This document shows, one piece after another, positions 36,499 to 45,983 of a DNA stretch of 64,000 bases. Each line of letters starts with the position of its first letter. The stretch's first letter is position 1. The notes under the pieces were generated by a model. The model searched no databases. It was not told the origin of the DNA and saw only the letters and a program-made list of their open reading frames with translations. The translations under genes were made by a program, and so were the position numbers. Source of the DNA: Clostridium acetobutylicum ATCC 824 (GTDB taxonomy: Bacteria > Bacillota > Clostridia > Clostridiales > Clostridiaceae). The DNA is taken from assembly GCF_000008765.1 (NCBI RefSeq), contig NC_003030.1, positions 2,824,001 to 2,888,000 of the forward strand, in the 5' to 3' direction.

Positions 36499-37176
36499 TC
36501 AATTATCTTGCATTTTATATCCTATTCCCCAAACTGTTTTTATATATGTATCACCATGTTTCAATTTATTGCGCAAATTACTAACATGCACTGTAACAAC
36601 TCTTTCATCTAGAATATATTCTTCAGACCAAACACTTTCAAATATATTCTGTTTTGTAAATACTTTCTTAGGATTGCTAATTAGTAATTCTAATATTTTA
36701 TATTCTTTTACTGTAAGTTCAATAGGTTCATTATTAATGGTTACAATATGATTTTCACTATCTAAAACTAAATCTTTAAATGTGAATCTATTGGTTTTAT
36801 CTATGCTTGTCCCCTTATTCATTCTTCTTAATACTGCACCTATCCTTACAATTAATTCTTCATTATTAAATGGCTTTGTTATATAGTCATCTGCCCCGTC
36901 TCGAATCATTCCGAGTTTAGTATCCAAATCATCTTTTGCAGATACACATATAATAGGAATTTGAAATTGTTCATTAATCTTTGTTAAAACTTGTTCACCA
37001 CTTAAACCTGGTAACATCAAGTCCAATAAAATCAAATCAAAAGACTCTTTTTCTAGTACTAATAGAGCCTCTGTACCAGAAAATACAGCTTTCGCCATAT
37101 ATTTATTTTTTATTAATAGTGTTTGTATCATTTCGTTAATTTTAGCATCATCTTCTACGATTAATATCTTATCCAT
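36499..37176 (-). CDS. OmpR-family response regulator of the peptide-antibiotic locus
   Basis: 225 aa. Receiver domain with acidic pair VEDDAK, phosphoacceptor Asp in LILLDLMLPGLSG, Ser in CVSAKDD and Lys in TKPFNNEEL. C-terminal winged helix (residues about 130-225) ends HVSNLRNKLKHGDTYIKTVW followed by GIGYKM. First gene of the locus; its target should include the ATPase promoter immediately downstream. Ribosome site GGGGAAGAG. Confidence 0.93.
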   Translation of the reverse strand: MDKILIVEDDAKINEMIQTLLIKNKYMAKAVFSGTEALLVLEKESFDLILLDLMLPGLSGEQVLTKINEQFQIPIICVSAKDDLDTKLGMIRDGADDYITKPFNNEELIVRIGAVLRRMNKGTSIDKTNRFTFKDLVLDSENHIVTINNEPIELTVKEYKILELLISNPKKVFTKQNIFESVWSEEYILDERVVTVHVSNLRNKLKHGDTYIKTVWGIGYKMQDN

Positions 37177-37335
37177 CCTACTCTTCCCCTTTACGAACGT
37201 TCTTAATAATTACATATTTCTTAATTTTTTTCCTTAGTTCAATAAAGTTATTATAATATATTAAATTCAGATAGTACAAATTTATGGTTGGCTTACACTC
37301 ATAGCTTAAAATACCTAAAATTAATATCCTTTATA

Positions 37336-37383
37336 AAAAAGTAACTTATAAGTAGGTTCTTGATTACTTATAAGTTACTTTTT
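37336..37383 (-). terminator. Terminator of sbcDC
   Basis: Perfect 19-bp stem (37336-37354 with 37365-37383, core GTAACTTATAAGTA) with a 10-base loop, 4 bases past the sbcC stop. It separates sbcC from the downstream response-regulator gene. Confidence 0.9.
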
Positions 37384-37387
37384 AAAT

Positions 37388-40300
37388 TTAGCTTATTTCA
37401 AGTTTAACTTTACTTCCTCCAACTCCAGCTTCCGCAGGGCTTACTATGAGCCTTACTGGCATCCTTTCTTTTATTACTTCAAGGTGACTTATTATTCCAA
37501 CAGAAAGTCTTTCACTGTGTATTTTTTCAAGCGAATCCATTACTACCTCAAGAAGGTTGCTGTCTAAAGTTCCAAAACCTTCATCCAGGAAAAATAATTC
37601 AAGTGGTGCACTTCCCCTTAGTTGTATTTGATTTGAAAGAGAAAGCGCCAGCGCTAAGGAGGTTACAAAAGTCTCTCCCCCTGACAAAGTTGAAGCATCT
37701 CTTTTAGCTCCTCCATTTTTATAATCCCTTATAATGAACTTTCCATTATCATCTACTTCAAGTCCGTAATTTCCACCAGTGATTTCCTTTAATCTTTTTG
37801 AAGCTTCTATTGATATATATTTAAGCTGATTTAATGCAACAAATTCAACAAATTTTTTACCCTTAAATAATTTTTCAAGATCATCTAAAAGACTTAATTT
37901 ATGTTCTAACTCTTGCTTAGTTTTAAGAAGTTTCCCAAGTTCCTTAAGTTTTATTTCTATGTTTTTAACCTCTTCCTCAAGTTTTATACTTCTTTCTTGA
38001 AGCGCTTTTGCCTTGGAAGCTTTCTCAACTCTATTATTTTGAATTTCTATCCACTTTTCTTCCGTTAATTTTCTATTCTTAAGCTTCTTGCTTAAAACCT
38101 CCACAGCTCCATTTACCTTTGAAAGTTCATTTTTATACTTTTCAACATCGCTTTTAAGCAAATTTATTTCTTTATCGTTTAGATAATTTTCCTTAGCTTT
38201 CTCTATATTTTCAAATTTTTCTTCCATAAGTATTTTATTTAATTTGTCTATATCATTAACTTTCCTATCCTTGAGACTGGACAAATTACTGTGATACTTT
38301 ATTATTTCATCACTACACTTTCTGTATTTGTCCTCAATTTCATTCATTTTCTTATCACATAAATTATACTGTTCTTCAATTTTTTTAATTGTACCCTCTA
38401 TCTTTTCTTTAAGTTCGTATAAATTATCTAATACTCCTACTTTATTTTTTATTAGTTCTATTTTCTCGTTTATTATTTTATCTTTTTCCTTAAGCTCAGC
38501 TTTATTTTTGCTAAGCTCCTCCTTTAGTCTACTACACTTATCCATTAGCTGCTCTTTTTCTGTGTGTCTTATGTTTAAAAGGTTTCTTAGATCCTTTATT
38601 TCACCTTCTGCCTCTACCCTTACTCTTTCCTTTTCCAATATTTCTTTCATTTCAAATTTAAAATCTTGAATCTTTAGTTCAGCTTTTAAATTTTCTATTG
38701 TATATGCTACTTCATTAAATTCTTTAATAGCCTCTTCCAATTCGCTTTTTAAATCTACAATACGTTTTTCACACTGCTTTTCAACTGTCTTTTCCTTCTG
38801 ATATTCAACTTCAATTTTATTTGAGCGTTCACTTAAGTCCTTTATATTATCATCAAGTTGTATTTTTTCTAAATTAAATTTGTTTACTTTCTCCTTTAAA
38901 TAATTAAATTTCTTTTCCATACTTTCAAGAGAAACTTCTTTAAACTCTTCTCCAAGGTTATTTATGCTCTCATTAAGCTTTTTAATATTTTTTTCTTCTA
39001 CTTTAATGCTAGCTTCACACATAACTATTTCTTCATTTTCAAACTTACGTTTTTTTTCAAAGCCTTCGAGCTCACTCTTAAGTGTTTCCAAAGCCTTTAG
39101 GTCAACTTCCTTAAATCCTTCTTTTATATGATGCACAGAACCACATACAGGACATGCCTCTCCACTCTTAAGCTTTTCTCTAAGTACATGAGCCATGTTT
39201 TCCGTCTCTAAAGACTCTATTTTAATATTAACTTTTGATATTTTATCCTCTAATTTTGTCATTTCCTCTTTTTTGGTTCTTAGAACTTGCTCTGAATTTT
39301 CTACAACCCTTAAGCTTGCCTTTAAGCTTTCATTATACTCACTATACTTAGCCCATTTTTGCCTAGAATCATTTAATTTTTCTTGAAATGTAAGAAGTAC
39401 ATCATCTTTAGGAAAGTCCTTATTTAAATCCTGAAGCTTTTTTGTGTATGTATCTAATTTACTTCTCTCTTCCTCTAACTTATTAAAAAGCATTTCTTTT
39501 TTACTTTTAGCTTTTTCAAAATCAACTTGAAATTTATCACAATCAAGTCCAAGCTTATTTTTATGTTTTAATTTTTCATCATAATTCCTCAATAAAAATA
39601 TTCCTTCATTAATTTTATTTTTATATTCTTCTGGAACCTTAAGATTATCAATCTTACTCTCCAAATTCTGTATTTTCAAAGTTAATGAGTCTATATCTTT
39701 TATGTTCTGTTTTATTAATTCTTCTTTGTTACTCGCCTCTAAACTAAGCTTTTCTATTTTTCCTTGGAGCCTTTTCTTTTCAAGCTTTATATTATCCAAA
39801 AGATCTTTTTCTTTTATTGCATCTAATATAATGTGATGTTTAATCATAAACTTAGGAAGTGCTTTTTCCTTATTATCCTTTGCAATACTTAATTTTTTCT
39901 CCATGTCCTCTTTTTCCAAGCTTATAGCTTTCATTGTGTTCTCACGAGAAAGGATTTGTTCTTTTAATATATCAATTTGTTTTAAAGTATTTTCATAATT
40001 ATCAATGTAAGGCTTAACCTTCGACGAACTTTCACCTAAACGGGCTCTTTTTTCCTTTAAGTCTATTTCATCTTTTTTCTCCATAAGATCTTTACGAACT
40101 CTATTTTTTTCCTCTATTTCAATTTGAAGACCCCAAACCTCTTTTCCTTCATTGTATTCCTCTTCTGCCTTTAGATACTCCTTTGAAGCTTCATTAAAGA
40201 AATCATTATTTTCTTTCAAAAGCTCTCTTCTTTCCTTTAGAACATCTTCATTTATATTTTCATATCCCTTTAATTCTCCTACTAAAACATTTTCCTTTTC

Positions 40301-40879
40301 TCTTTCTTTTCTTATTTTTCTAGCTAATTTAAAAGAAAGCTCATCCCCGTATTCCTGAAGATTAAATAGTCTTTCAAGCATATTTCTTCTTTCTTTTCCT
40401 TCAAGTTTTAGAAATTCGCTAAACTTTCCTTGAGGAAGTACAACAGTTCTCGTAAAATCATCTAAGCTCAGTCCAATTATTTCCTGACACTTTTCATTTA
40501 CACTTTTAGCTCCTTCTTCTAAAACTTCAACCTCATCCCCTGTAATATCAACAATTTTAGCTGACTTACTTCTAACACTTCCTGTTTTATTATCTCTTCT
40601 AAATTCTCTTTCCACTAAATATCTTTTTATTTCTTTTCCTGATATCTGAAATTCAAAGCTTACGTTAAGGCTATTACAATTCGTATTCATAAAGTTTGAA
40701 CTTTTTCTTGCCACTTCCCCGTAAAGTGATAAGGTTATTGAATCAAGTATTGTCGTCTTTCCACTTCCAGTAGGTCCAAAGATTCCAAATAGTCCTCTCT
40801 TTGTTAGTTTTTCAAAATTAATCTCCTGTTCATTCTCAAAGCTGTTTAATCCTTTAATTCTAACTCTTATGGGTTTCAT
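37388..40879 (-). CDS. sbcC: Exonuclease SbcCD subunit C (SMC-like ATPase)
   Basis: 1163 aa from ATG 40879, 11 bases after GGAGG inside the end of sbcD. Rad50-like: Walker A GIFGPTGSGKTTILDSITLS at the N-terminus, then about 900 residues of coiled coil interrupted by the zinc hook EACPVCGSVHH, and at the C-terminus the signature LSGGETFVTSLALALSLS and Walker B ELFFLDEGFGTLDS. With SbcD it opens hairpins and processes blocked or palindromic DNA ends. Overlaps sbcD by 20 bases, a sign of coupled translation. Confidence 0.95.
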   Translation of the reverse strand: MKPIRVRIKGLNSFENEQEINFEKLTKRGLFGIFGPTGSGKTTILDSITLSLYGEVARKSSNFMNTNCNSLNVSFEFQISGKEIKRYLVEREFRRDNKTGSVRSKSAKIVDITGDEVEVLEEGAKSVNEKCQEIIGLSLDDFTRTVVLPQGKFSEFLKLEGKERRNMLERLFNLQEYGDELSFKLARKIRKEREKENVLVGELKGYENINEDVLKERRELLKENNDFFNEASKEYLKAEEEYNEGKEVWGLQIEIEEKNRVRKDLMEKKDEIDLKEKRARLGESSSKVKPYIDNYENTLKQIDILKEQILSRENTMKAISLEKEDMEKKLSIAKDNKEKALPKFMIKHHIILDAIKEKDLLDNIKLEKKRLQGKIEKLSLEASNKEELIKQNIKDIDSLTLKIQNLESKIDNLKVPEEYKNKINEGIFLLRNYDEKLKHKNKLGLDCDKFQVDFEKAKSKKEMLFNKLEEERSKLDTYTKKLQDLNKDFPKDDVLLTFQEKLNDSRQKWAKYSEYNESLKASLRVVENSEQVLRTKKEEMTKLEDKISKVNIKIESLETENMAHVLREKLKSGEACPVCGSVHHIKEGFKEVDLKALETLKSELEGFEKKRKFENEEIVMCEASIKVEEKNIKKLNESINNLGEEFKEVSLESMEKKFNYLKEKVNKFNLEKIQLDDNIKDLSERSNKIEVEYQKEKTVEKQCEKRIVDLKSELEEAIKEFNEVAYTIENLKAELKIQDFKFEMKEILEKERVRVEAEGEIKDLRNLLNIRHTEKEQLMDKCSRLKEELSKNKAELKEKDKIINEKIELIKNKVGVLDNLYELKEKIEGTIKKIEEQYNLCDKKMNEIEDKYRKCSDEIIKYHSNLSSLKDRKVNDIDKLNKILMEEKFENIEKAKENYLNDKEINLLKSDVEKYKNELSKVNGAVEVLSKKLKNRKLTEEKWIEIQNNRVEKASKAKALQERSIKLEEEVKNIEIKLKELGKLLKTKQELEHKLSLLDDLEKLFKGKKFVEFVALNQLKYISIEASKRLKEITGGNYGLEVDDNGKFIIRDYKNGGAKRDASTLSGGETFVTSLALALSLSNQIQLRGSAPLELFFLDEGFGTLDSNLLEVVMDSLEKIHSERLSVGIISHLEVIKERMPVRLIVSPAEAGVGGSKVKLEIS

Positions 40880-42086
40880 CTTCTGCCTCACCTCCATTTA
40901 TAATAGATAACAATAAATCCACAACCTCGTTATCTGGCTCAACCTTTCTTTCTTTTTTATAAAATTCTTTAAAAATCTCTTCGAAAGGTCTTTCTTTAAA
41001 GCTTGCCATGTCTATAATCTCATTATCCACACTAACCTTAGGCAAAATTTCTAATATATCTTTTTTTAGACTTTTCATTGCCTTCATTTCTTCTTCGCCT
41101 ATATATTTATCAGTTACTATCTCAAGATAAACCCAACAGTCCCTGTCCTTATTTTCTTCACATTTCTTAATCGCTTCTTCTACTCCAGTACATTTCCAAA
41201 CTTCTATAGGTTTATATACCTTAAATTCAATTTCATCTACAATAGGCTCTTTTCCTGCCTCTATATTCACTAAAAAACATTTTTTCTTGAAGTTTATCTC
41301 CTTTTTATTGTACTGGATTGGCGAACCTGAATATCTTGCTATTTTATGTGTACCTGGTACTAACTGCGGTTTATGTACATGCCCTAGAGCAACATATTGA
41401 GCATTTTTAGGAAAGCAGTCTCCATTTACAATAAAACTTCCTCCAAGCTGAACATTTCTCTCAGAACCGCCTTCTTCACTTCCCATCGCAAAAAGATGAG
41501 AAACCACCATATTTATAGTATCATCTCTAAAGTTTTCACTTAACCTATCAAAAAGCTGTTTTATTCTATCACCATATGATTTTACCTTTTCCTCTTCACT
41601 GTCCATTTCTTCATAAAGAACTTCATTTAATCTTTTTTCACTTGGATAAGGCAGCGTAATAATAGATGCCCTTTCACCATTAACTTCAATTTCAATAAAG
41701 CCCTCCTTAGATGAAAGTACTTTATGTTTTCCATATTCTCCAGTAGGAACAACTGATTTAGGAGTACCAACCATTATTATGCCATGATCACGTGCAAGCG
41801 GTCCTGCAGCCACGAGCCTTTCCGGGTTATCATGATTTCCTGCTATAACAAGGGTTACCCTCTCTCCATTTTGTGATATTTTTTTAAGTGTGCTGTAAAA
41901 CATTTTCTCAGCTCTAGCTGGTGGATTGTAGGTATCATATATATCTCCTGCAATAACAACCATATCTATATTATTTTCTTCAACTATCTTAATAAAGTCT
42001 TCTAAAAATTCCTCTTGTTCATCCATTCTACTATAGCCTTCTAAGTTTTTACCTAAATGCCAATCAGAAGTATGTAAAATCCTCAT
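40860..42086 (-). CDS. sbcD: Exonuclease SbcCD subunit D (Mre11-like nuclease)
   Basis: 408 aa from ATG 42086, after AGGGGTGG; a GTG four codons earlier is weaker. Metallophosphoesterase motifs: LHTSDWHLGKNLEG (Asp, His), VIAGDIYDTYNPP, LVIAGNHDNPERL, VVSHLFAMG and VALGHVHKPQ. C-terminal capping domain carries acidic stretches. Forms the nuclease with SbcC encoded by the overlapping gene. Confidence 0.95.
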   Translation of the reverse strand: MRILHTSDWHLGKNLEGYSRMDEQEEFLEDFIKIVEENNIDMVVIAGDIYDTYNPPARAEKMFYSTLKKISQNGERVTLVIAGNHDNPERLVAAGPLARDHGIIMVGTPKSVVPTGEYGKHKVLSSKEGFIEIEVNGERASIITLPYPSEKRLNEVLYEEMDSEEEKVKSYGDRIKQLFDRLSENFRDDTINMVVSHLFAMGSEEGGSERNVQLGGSFIVNGDCFPKNAQYVALGHVHKPQLVPGTHKIARYSGSPIQYNKKEINFKKKCFLVNIEAGKEPIVDEIEFKVYKPIEVWKCTGVEEAIKKCEENKDRDCWVYLEIVTDKYIGEEEMKAMKSLKKDILEILPKVSVDNEIIDMASFKERPFEEIFKEFYKKERKVEPDNEVVDLLLSIINGGEAEDETHKS

Positions 42087-42224
42087 TAACCTATCCACCC
42101 CTTACTTGTAACCTTTTCATTAACATTTCATATAATATATTTTAACATACATTAATATTATTCAGTAACTACTTTACATAAATGGCGCCTTTGAAAACTA
42201 TTCCATTTATCCTTTTTAAAACAA

Positions 42225-42272
42225 AAACTTGTGTAAGCACGAAAGTTTTCCCTTTACCACTTACACAAGTTT
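42225..42272 (-). terminator. Second hairpin downstream of the AIM24-family gene
   Basis: Perfect 13-bp stem AAACTTGTGTAAG / CTTACACAAGTTT with a 22-base loop. On the minus strand a TTTTTGTTTT run follows. It lies between the AIM24-gene terminator and the sbcD promoter area and may be a backup terminator. Confidence 0.65.
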
Positions 42273-42299
42273 ATTAAAATTAAATAAAGTATACGAAAA

Positions 42300-42325
42300 A
42301 GCAGATAACCCATTAGTTATCTGCT
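42300..42325 (-). terminator. Terminator of the AIM24-family gene
   Basis: Perfect 10-bp stem AGCAGATAAC / GTTATCTGCT with a 6-base loop, followed on the minus strand by TTTTTCG. Six bases past the stop codon. Confidence 0.9.
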
Positions 42326-42331
42326 AAAATA

Positions 42332-42988
42332 TTATGAACTTTTTCCTGCTAACATTTTAGAAGGATCTCTACTTTGAATGAGCATTTTACCAGGTCCCTC
42401 AAACACGCAAACCAGCCCTTCTCCTCCAGTAATTGAACCAAATAAACCATTTAAAAGCTCAACTTTATAGTTCATACTGCTTTCCCATAATACAAGATGA
42501 TTTGTATCAACTATGTATTTTTCACCTTGAGATAGAGTTATTTCATGTATAGCTCCATATGCACTTAGAAACAAGATTCCGGAACCCTCTGCTTCTATTT
42601 GAATAAAGCCCTCTCCCGATAAAAATCCCTTTCCTCCGCCAGACTTTATATTAAGATTTATTTTATCTGTTGAAGCCAAAAAGCTTGCTTTCCCAAGCCT
42701 ATATTTTACAGAGCCATCCATATTAACTGCTTTAATGTCTCCTAAATATTTAGGTGCTACTAATATTTCTCCATAACTTTTAGCAACGTATTCTTGAAGA
42801 AAAGCAGAAGTGCCACTAAATAATCTTCCAATAGCTTTTCCAACACTTCCTGCCTTTGATTTAATTTCAAAATTAGGATTCATAGCTGCCATAGCTCCTG
42901 CTTCTATAATAACCTTATCTCCTGCCTGAGCTTTTACTTTAAGTAACCTATTTGTATCTCCATAAAGCATTTCATAATCTGCCGCCAT
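42332..42988 (-). CDS. AIM24/TIGR00266 family protein
   Basis: 218 aa, no signal peptide. All-beta protein with the family blocks IIEAGAMAAMNPNFEIKSKA, FLQEYVA, GEILVAPKYLGDIKAV, FLSGEGFIQIEAEGSGILFL, and the Gly-rich C-terminal GGEGLVCVFEGPGKMLIQSR. The family is broadly conserved but has no clear enzymatic role (a mitochondrial relative is linked to inner-membrane organisation). Starts after AAGGGGG. Confidence 0.88.
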   Translation of the reverse strand: MAADYEMLYGDTNRLLKVKAQAGDKVIIEAGAMAAMNPNFEIKSKAGSVGKAIGRLFSGTSAFLQEYVAKSYGEILVAPKYLGDIKAVNMDGSVKYRLGKASFLASTDKINLNIKSGGGKGFLSGEGFIQIEAEGSGILFLSAYGAIHEITLSQGEKYIVDTNHLVLWESSMNYKVELLNGLFGSITGGEGLVCVFEGPGKMLIQSRDPSKMLAGKSS

Positions 42989-43066
42989 TTAAATTCCCCC
43001 TTATAAAATATTCATATCAAAATTATATAGTATAAAATACCATTCTACAAGGTTTTATTTTCCTCT

Positions 43067-43597
43067 TTAATGTTTTTTCGTATTTATATAGAAAGCCTCA
43101 TGTTCCTCACCCTCATCCTTGAAAGTTCTGCTTAAAATACCTCCATTTTTTAAAATTGTTTTTCTTGAAGCCTCATTTTCTTTCTTGCATACTACACATA
43201 CTTCAGTAAGTCCTTTTTCCCTTGCATATTCTAATATTTGTCTTAAAATCTCAGACGCATATCCTTTTCTTCTTTCCGAAGGTCGTACACTATATCCAAT
43301 ATGACCTGAATTTTTATAAAAATCATTTAAATAATGCCTTAGGTTAACTATTCCTATAATTTTATTATCGCTTTTTCTAACTGCAAAAAAAGTAGTTGAA
43401 ACTACCCACTTTGGATTTACAGTTTCCTTTTTTAAATTATTTCTAATTATCTTTAGCCACTCAGCGTAGTCATCCACATAATCAAGTTTAAAGCTTCCAT
43501 TTATAATCCTCTCACCACAGTCAAGGAACTCCTTCTTAAATTCCATCGCCCTAACTTCTAATTCCTCTTTAGGAAATACTAAAATTATCTCCTCCAT
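43067..43597 (-). CDS. GNAT-family N-acetyltransferase
   Basis: 176 aa. GNAT fold with the acetyl-CoA loop SVRPSERRKGYASEILRQIL (R/Q-x-x-G-x-G/A pattern) and the upstream beta strands IIGIVNLRHYLND and GHIGYSV. The C-terminus IRK-like segment SRKTILKNGGILSRTF matches RimJ/RimL-like acetyltransferases. Substrate unknown. Single gene. Confidence 0.85.
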   Translation of the reverse strand: MEEIILVFPKEELEVRAMEFKKEFLDCGERIINGSFKLDYVDDYAEWLKIIRNNLKKETVNPKWVVSTTFFAVRKSDNKIIGIVNLRHYLNDFYKNSGHIGYSVRPSERRKGYASEILRQILEYAREKGLTEVCVVCKKENEASRKTILKNGGILSRTFKDEGEEHEAFYINTKKH

Positions 43598-43665
43598 TTT
43601 TTATCCCTCTATTCAAACAACTATATTATACCAATTATAACTTATCTACCCAATTAAGTAAAATT

Positions 43666-43692
43666 AAGAGGCTGCTTAAATTGCAGCCTCTT
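43666..43692 (-). terminator. Terminator of the hisS gene
   Basis: Perfect 10-bp GC-containing stem AAGAGGCTGC / GCAGCCTCTT with a 7-base loop two bases past the stop; the following minus-strand AATTTTAC is moderately T-rich. Confidence 0.8.
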
Positions 43693-43694
43693 TA

Positions 43695-44987
43695 CTATAT
43701 CTCTTCTATATTAAGTTTTTTCTGCTCACCAGTTATCATATCCTTTATAACTAGCTCCTTATTCGTTACTTCATCTTCTCCAATTAAAATTACATATTTT
43801 ATATCAAGTTTATTTGCATATGTAAGCTTCTTTTTGAGTTTTCCTTCTTCAAAATATATTTCAGCACTTTTTCCGTTTACAAGTAACTTGTTTAAAATTT
43901 TAGTGCAGTACTCAAAGGTATCTCCTATAGGTACTATTAAGTATTTCTCATTTAAACTGCTGTTATAATTTTCTATAAATCCTATTTCTCTAAGTACAAA
44001 GAAAAGTCTTGTTATTCCAATAGACATACCAACCCCTGGAAGAACATTTTCAGTATAGTTTTGTGCTAAATTATCATACCTTCCACCTGAACATATAGAA
44101 CCATAGGATTCATTTCCTGTTAGAAGTGTTTCAAATACAGTACCAGTATAGTAATCAAGACCTCTTATTATTTTAAGGTTTATAGCATACTCACTGTCTT
44201 CTACTCCAAATAGCTTTAAATACTTTATAACCTCTTCAACTTCTTCTATTCCTTTTTCAAGCATTTCATTTTTTATTTCTACTTTTTTAAGATTTTCTAC
44301 AACCTCATCACTTGAACCGCTTATTTTTATTACCTTACTAATAACCTTAGCCTTCTCTTCACCTATAAGCTTATTTAGTTCAGATAAAAACTGTTCTTCT
44401 GTAATCTTATCATATTTGTCTATGAGAATCATTACTTCCTGCATATTAGTAATGTTAAGTCCTTCTAAAACCCCTGTAAGTATTTTTCTATTACTTATTT
44501 GGAACTTATAGCTATCAAGTCCTATTTTTCTTAATGCTTTAGATGCCATGTTTATTATAAATGCATCATTTTTTATACTTAGATTTCCATTTCCAACAAC
44601 ATCAACGTCACATTGATAAAACTCTCTATAACGCCCCTTTTGATTTCTTTCTCCTCTATAAACCTTTCCCAGCTGATATCTCTTAAACGGAAAAGTTAAA
44701 TCGCTCATATATTGAGCTGCAAATCTTGAAAACGGCACTGTTAAATCAAATCTTAAAACTTGTTTTCTATCCTCATTATCAATACGATATACCTGTTTTT
44801 CAGTTTCTCCTGCCGATTTTGCAAGAAGTACCTCTTCCTTTTCAATTATTGGGGTATCCATAGGTAAAAATCCATTTTGCTCATAAACACCAGTTATTTT
44901 TGAAACAATATCATTGAATACAAGCTGTTCTTTTGGTAAAAGTTCCATAAATCCCGGCAAAATCGACGGTTTAATTTTATTATTCAT
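43695..44987 (-). CDS. hisS: Histidyl-tRNA synthetase, eukaryote/archaea-like type
   Basis: 430 aa class II synthetase that charges tRNA-His. Motif 2 region reads VLRFDLTVPFSRFAAQ ... QKGRYREFYQCDVDVVG, the His-specific motif RGLDYYTGTVFETLL is intact, motif 3 is GVGMSIGITRLFF, and the C-terminal about 95 residues are the anticodon domain. The stretch L-R-(F/Y)-D-L-T-V-P-F-(S/A)-R is typical of eukaryotic and archaeal HisRS; standard bacterial HisRS has LRPEGT there. So this may be a second or displaced hisS. No T-box sequence was seen in the 215-base leader. Confidence 0.92.
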   Translation of the reverse strand: MNNKIKPSILPGFMELLPKEQLVFNDIVSKITGVYEQNGFLPMDTPIIEKEEVLLAKSAGETEKQVYRIDNEDRKQVLRFDLTVPFSRFAAQYMSDLTFPFKRYQLGKVYRGERNQKGRYREFYQCDVDVVGNGNLSIKNDAFIINMASKALRKIGLDSYKFQISNRKILTGVLEGLNITNMQEVMILIDKYDKITEEQFLSELNKLIGEEKAKVISKVIKISGSSDEVVENLKKVEIKNEMLEKGIEEVEEVIKYLKLFGVEDSEYAINLKIIRGLDYYTGTVFETLLTGNESYGSICSGGRYDNLAQNYTENVLPGVGMSIGITRLFFVLREIGFIENYNSSLNEKYLIVPIGDTFEYCTKILNKLLVNGKSAEIYFEEGKLKKKLTYANKLDIKYVILIGEDEVTNKELVIKDMITGEQKKLNIEEI

Positions 44988-45202
44988 TATAATTAATCTT
45001 CCTTTCTACAGTATAAATATAGAGAACTACTGCAATAACTTATAGCCCGCTGTTTTCTTATAATAATCTAATCCTTTTTTATAATAATATAACATTTTTA
45101 TGTTTTATTAAATACAATACATTATATATTATAAATAATTTTCATTCATTTGCCTAATAATAATTTATAAACGCTGTAAATTAATTAAAAGGTGGCGATA
45201 TT

Positions 45203-45934
45203 GTGAGAAAACTTGTGTTATTAAGACACGGTCAAAGCGAATGGAACAAAGAAAACAGATTTACTGGCTGGACTGATGTTGATTTATCTGTAGATGGAGT
45301 TAGCGAAGCCGCTCAAGCAGGAAGAATACTGAAAAAAAATAACTATACCTTTGATGCTGCTTATACTTCAGTGCTTAAAAGAGCCATAAGAACACTTCAA
45401 ATAGTTCTATATGAAATGGACCTTCTATGGATACCCGTCTATAAATCCTGGAAATTAAACGAAAGACATTATGGTGCACTTCAAGGACTAAACAAAGATG
45501 AAACTAGAGATAAATATGGAGAAGATCAAGTTCATCTTTGGAGGCGTTCTGTTGAGGTAAGACCGCCTGCTTTAGAAAAATCTGATAAAAGATACCCCGG
45601 TAATGAAAAAAAATATGCTTCGTTAAAGGAAGAAGAATTGCCTGTTACTGAAAATCTAGAAGATACAGAAAAAAGGGTTTTACAGGACTGGCGTGAATTA
45701 ATAGCTCCTAATATAAAGGGAGGTAAGAATATTATAATTTCTGCTCATGGAAATACTCTAAGAGCTCTTGTAAAATACCTTGACAACATACCAAGCGATG
45801 GAATAGCAAATTTAAATATTCCTACTGGAACCCCTTTAGTCTATGAGCTTGATGAAAATTTGGAACCAATAACACGCTATTACTTAGGTATGGATGGAAA
45901 AATAGAGGATGATAAATTCCCTAAAAAAGTTTAA
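45203..45934 (+). CDS. gpmA: Phosphoglycerate mutase, 2,3-bisphosphoglycerate-dependent type
   Basis: 243 aa from GTG 45203, after AAAGGTGG. Interconverts 3- and 2-phosphoglycerate in glycolysis. Begins [20 protein letters not shown] with catalytic phospho-His 9 or thereabouts in LRHGQSEWN. Then [33 protein letters not shown] (catalytic Glu) and [15 protein letters not shown] (second His). All substrate-binding motifs of the dPGM family are present. Confidence 0.95.
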   Translation: MRKLVLLRHGQSEWNKENRFTGWTDVDLSVDGVSEAAQAGRILKKNNYTFDAAYTSVLKRAIRTLQIVLYEMDLLWIPVYKSWKLNERHYGALQGLNKDETRDKYGEDQVHLWRRSVEVRPPALEKSDKRYPGNEKKYASLKEEELPVTENLEDTEKRVLQDWRELIAPNIKGGKNIIISAHGNTLRALVKYLDNIPSDGIANLNIPTGTPLVYELDENLEPITRYYLGMDGKIEDDKFPKKV

Positions 45935-45983
45935 AAAAGTAATGCCTTAAAACAAAACTATTTTGTTCTAAGGCATTACTTTT
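45935..45983. terminator. Bidirectional terminator between gpmA and the LiaF-like gene
   Basis: A 23-bp stem with one mismatch (45935-45957 with 45961-45983, core AAGTAATGCCTTA / TAAGGCATTACTT) has A- and T-rich ends. It begins at the gpmA stop and reaches the stop of the convergent gene. Confidence 0.88.

Noticed and set aside
44988-45202. T-box leader before hisS
   Set aside because: I looked for the T-box consensus (TGGNACCGCG) and a terminator hairpin; neither is present.
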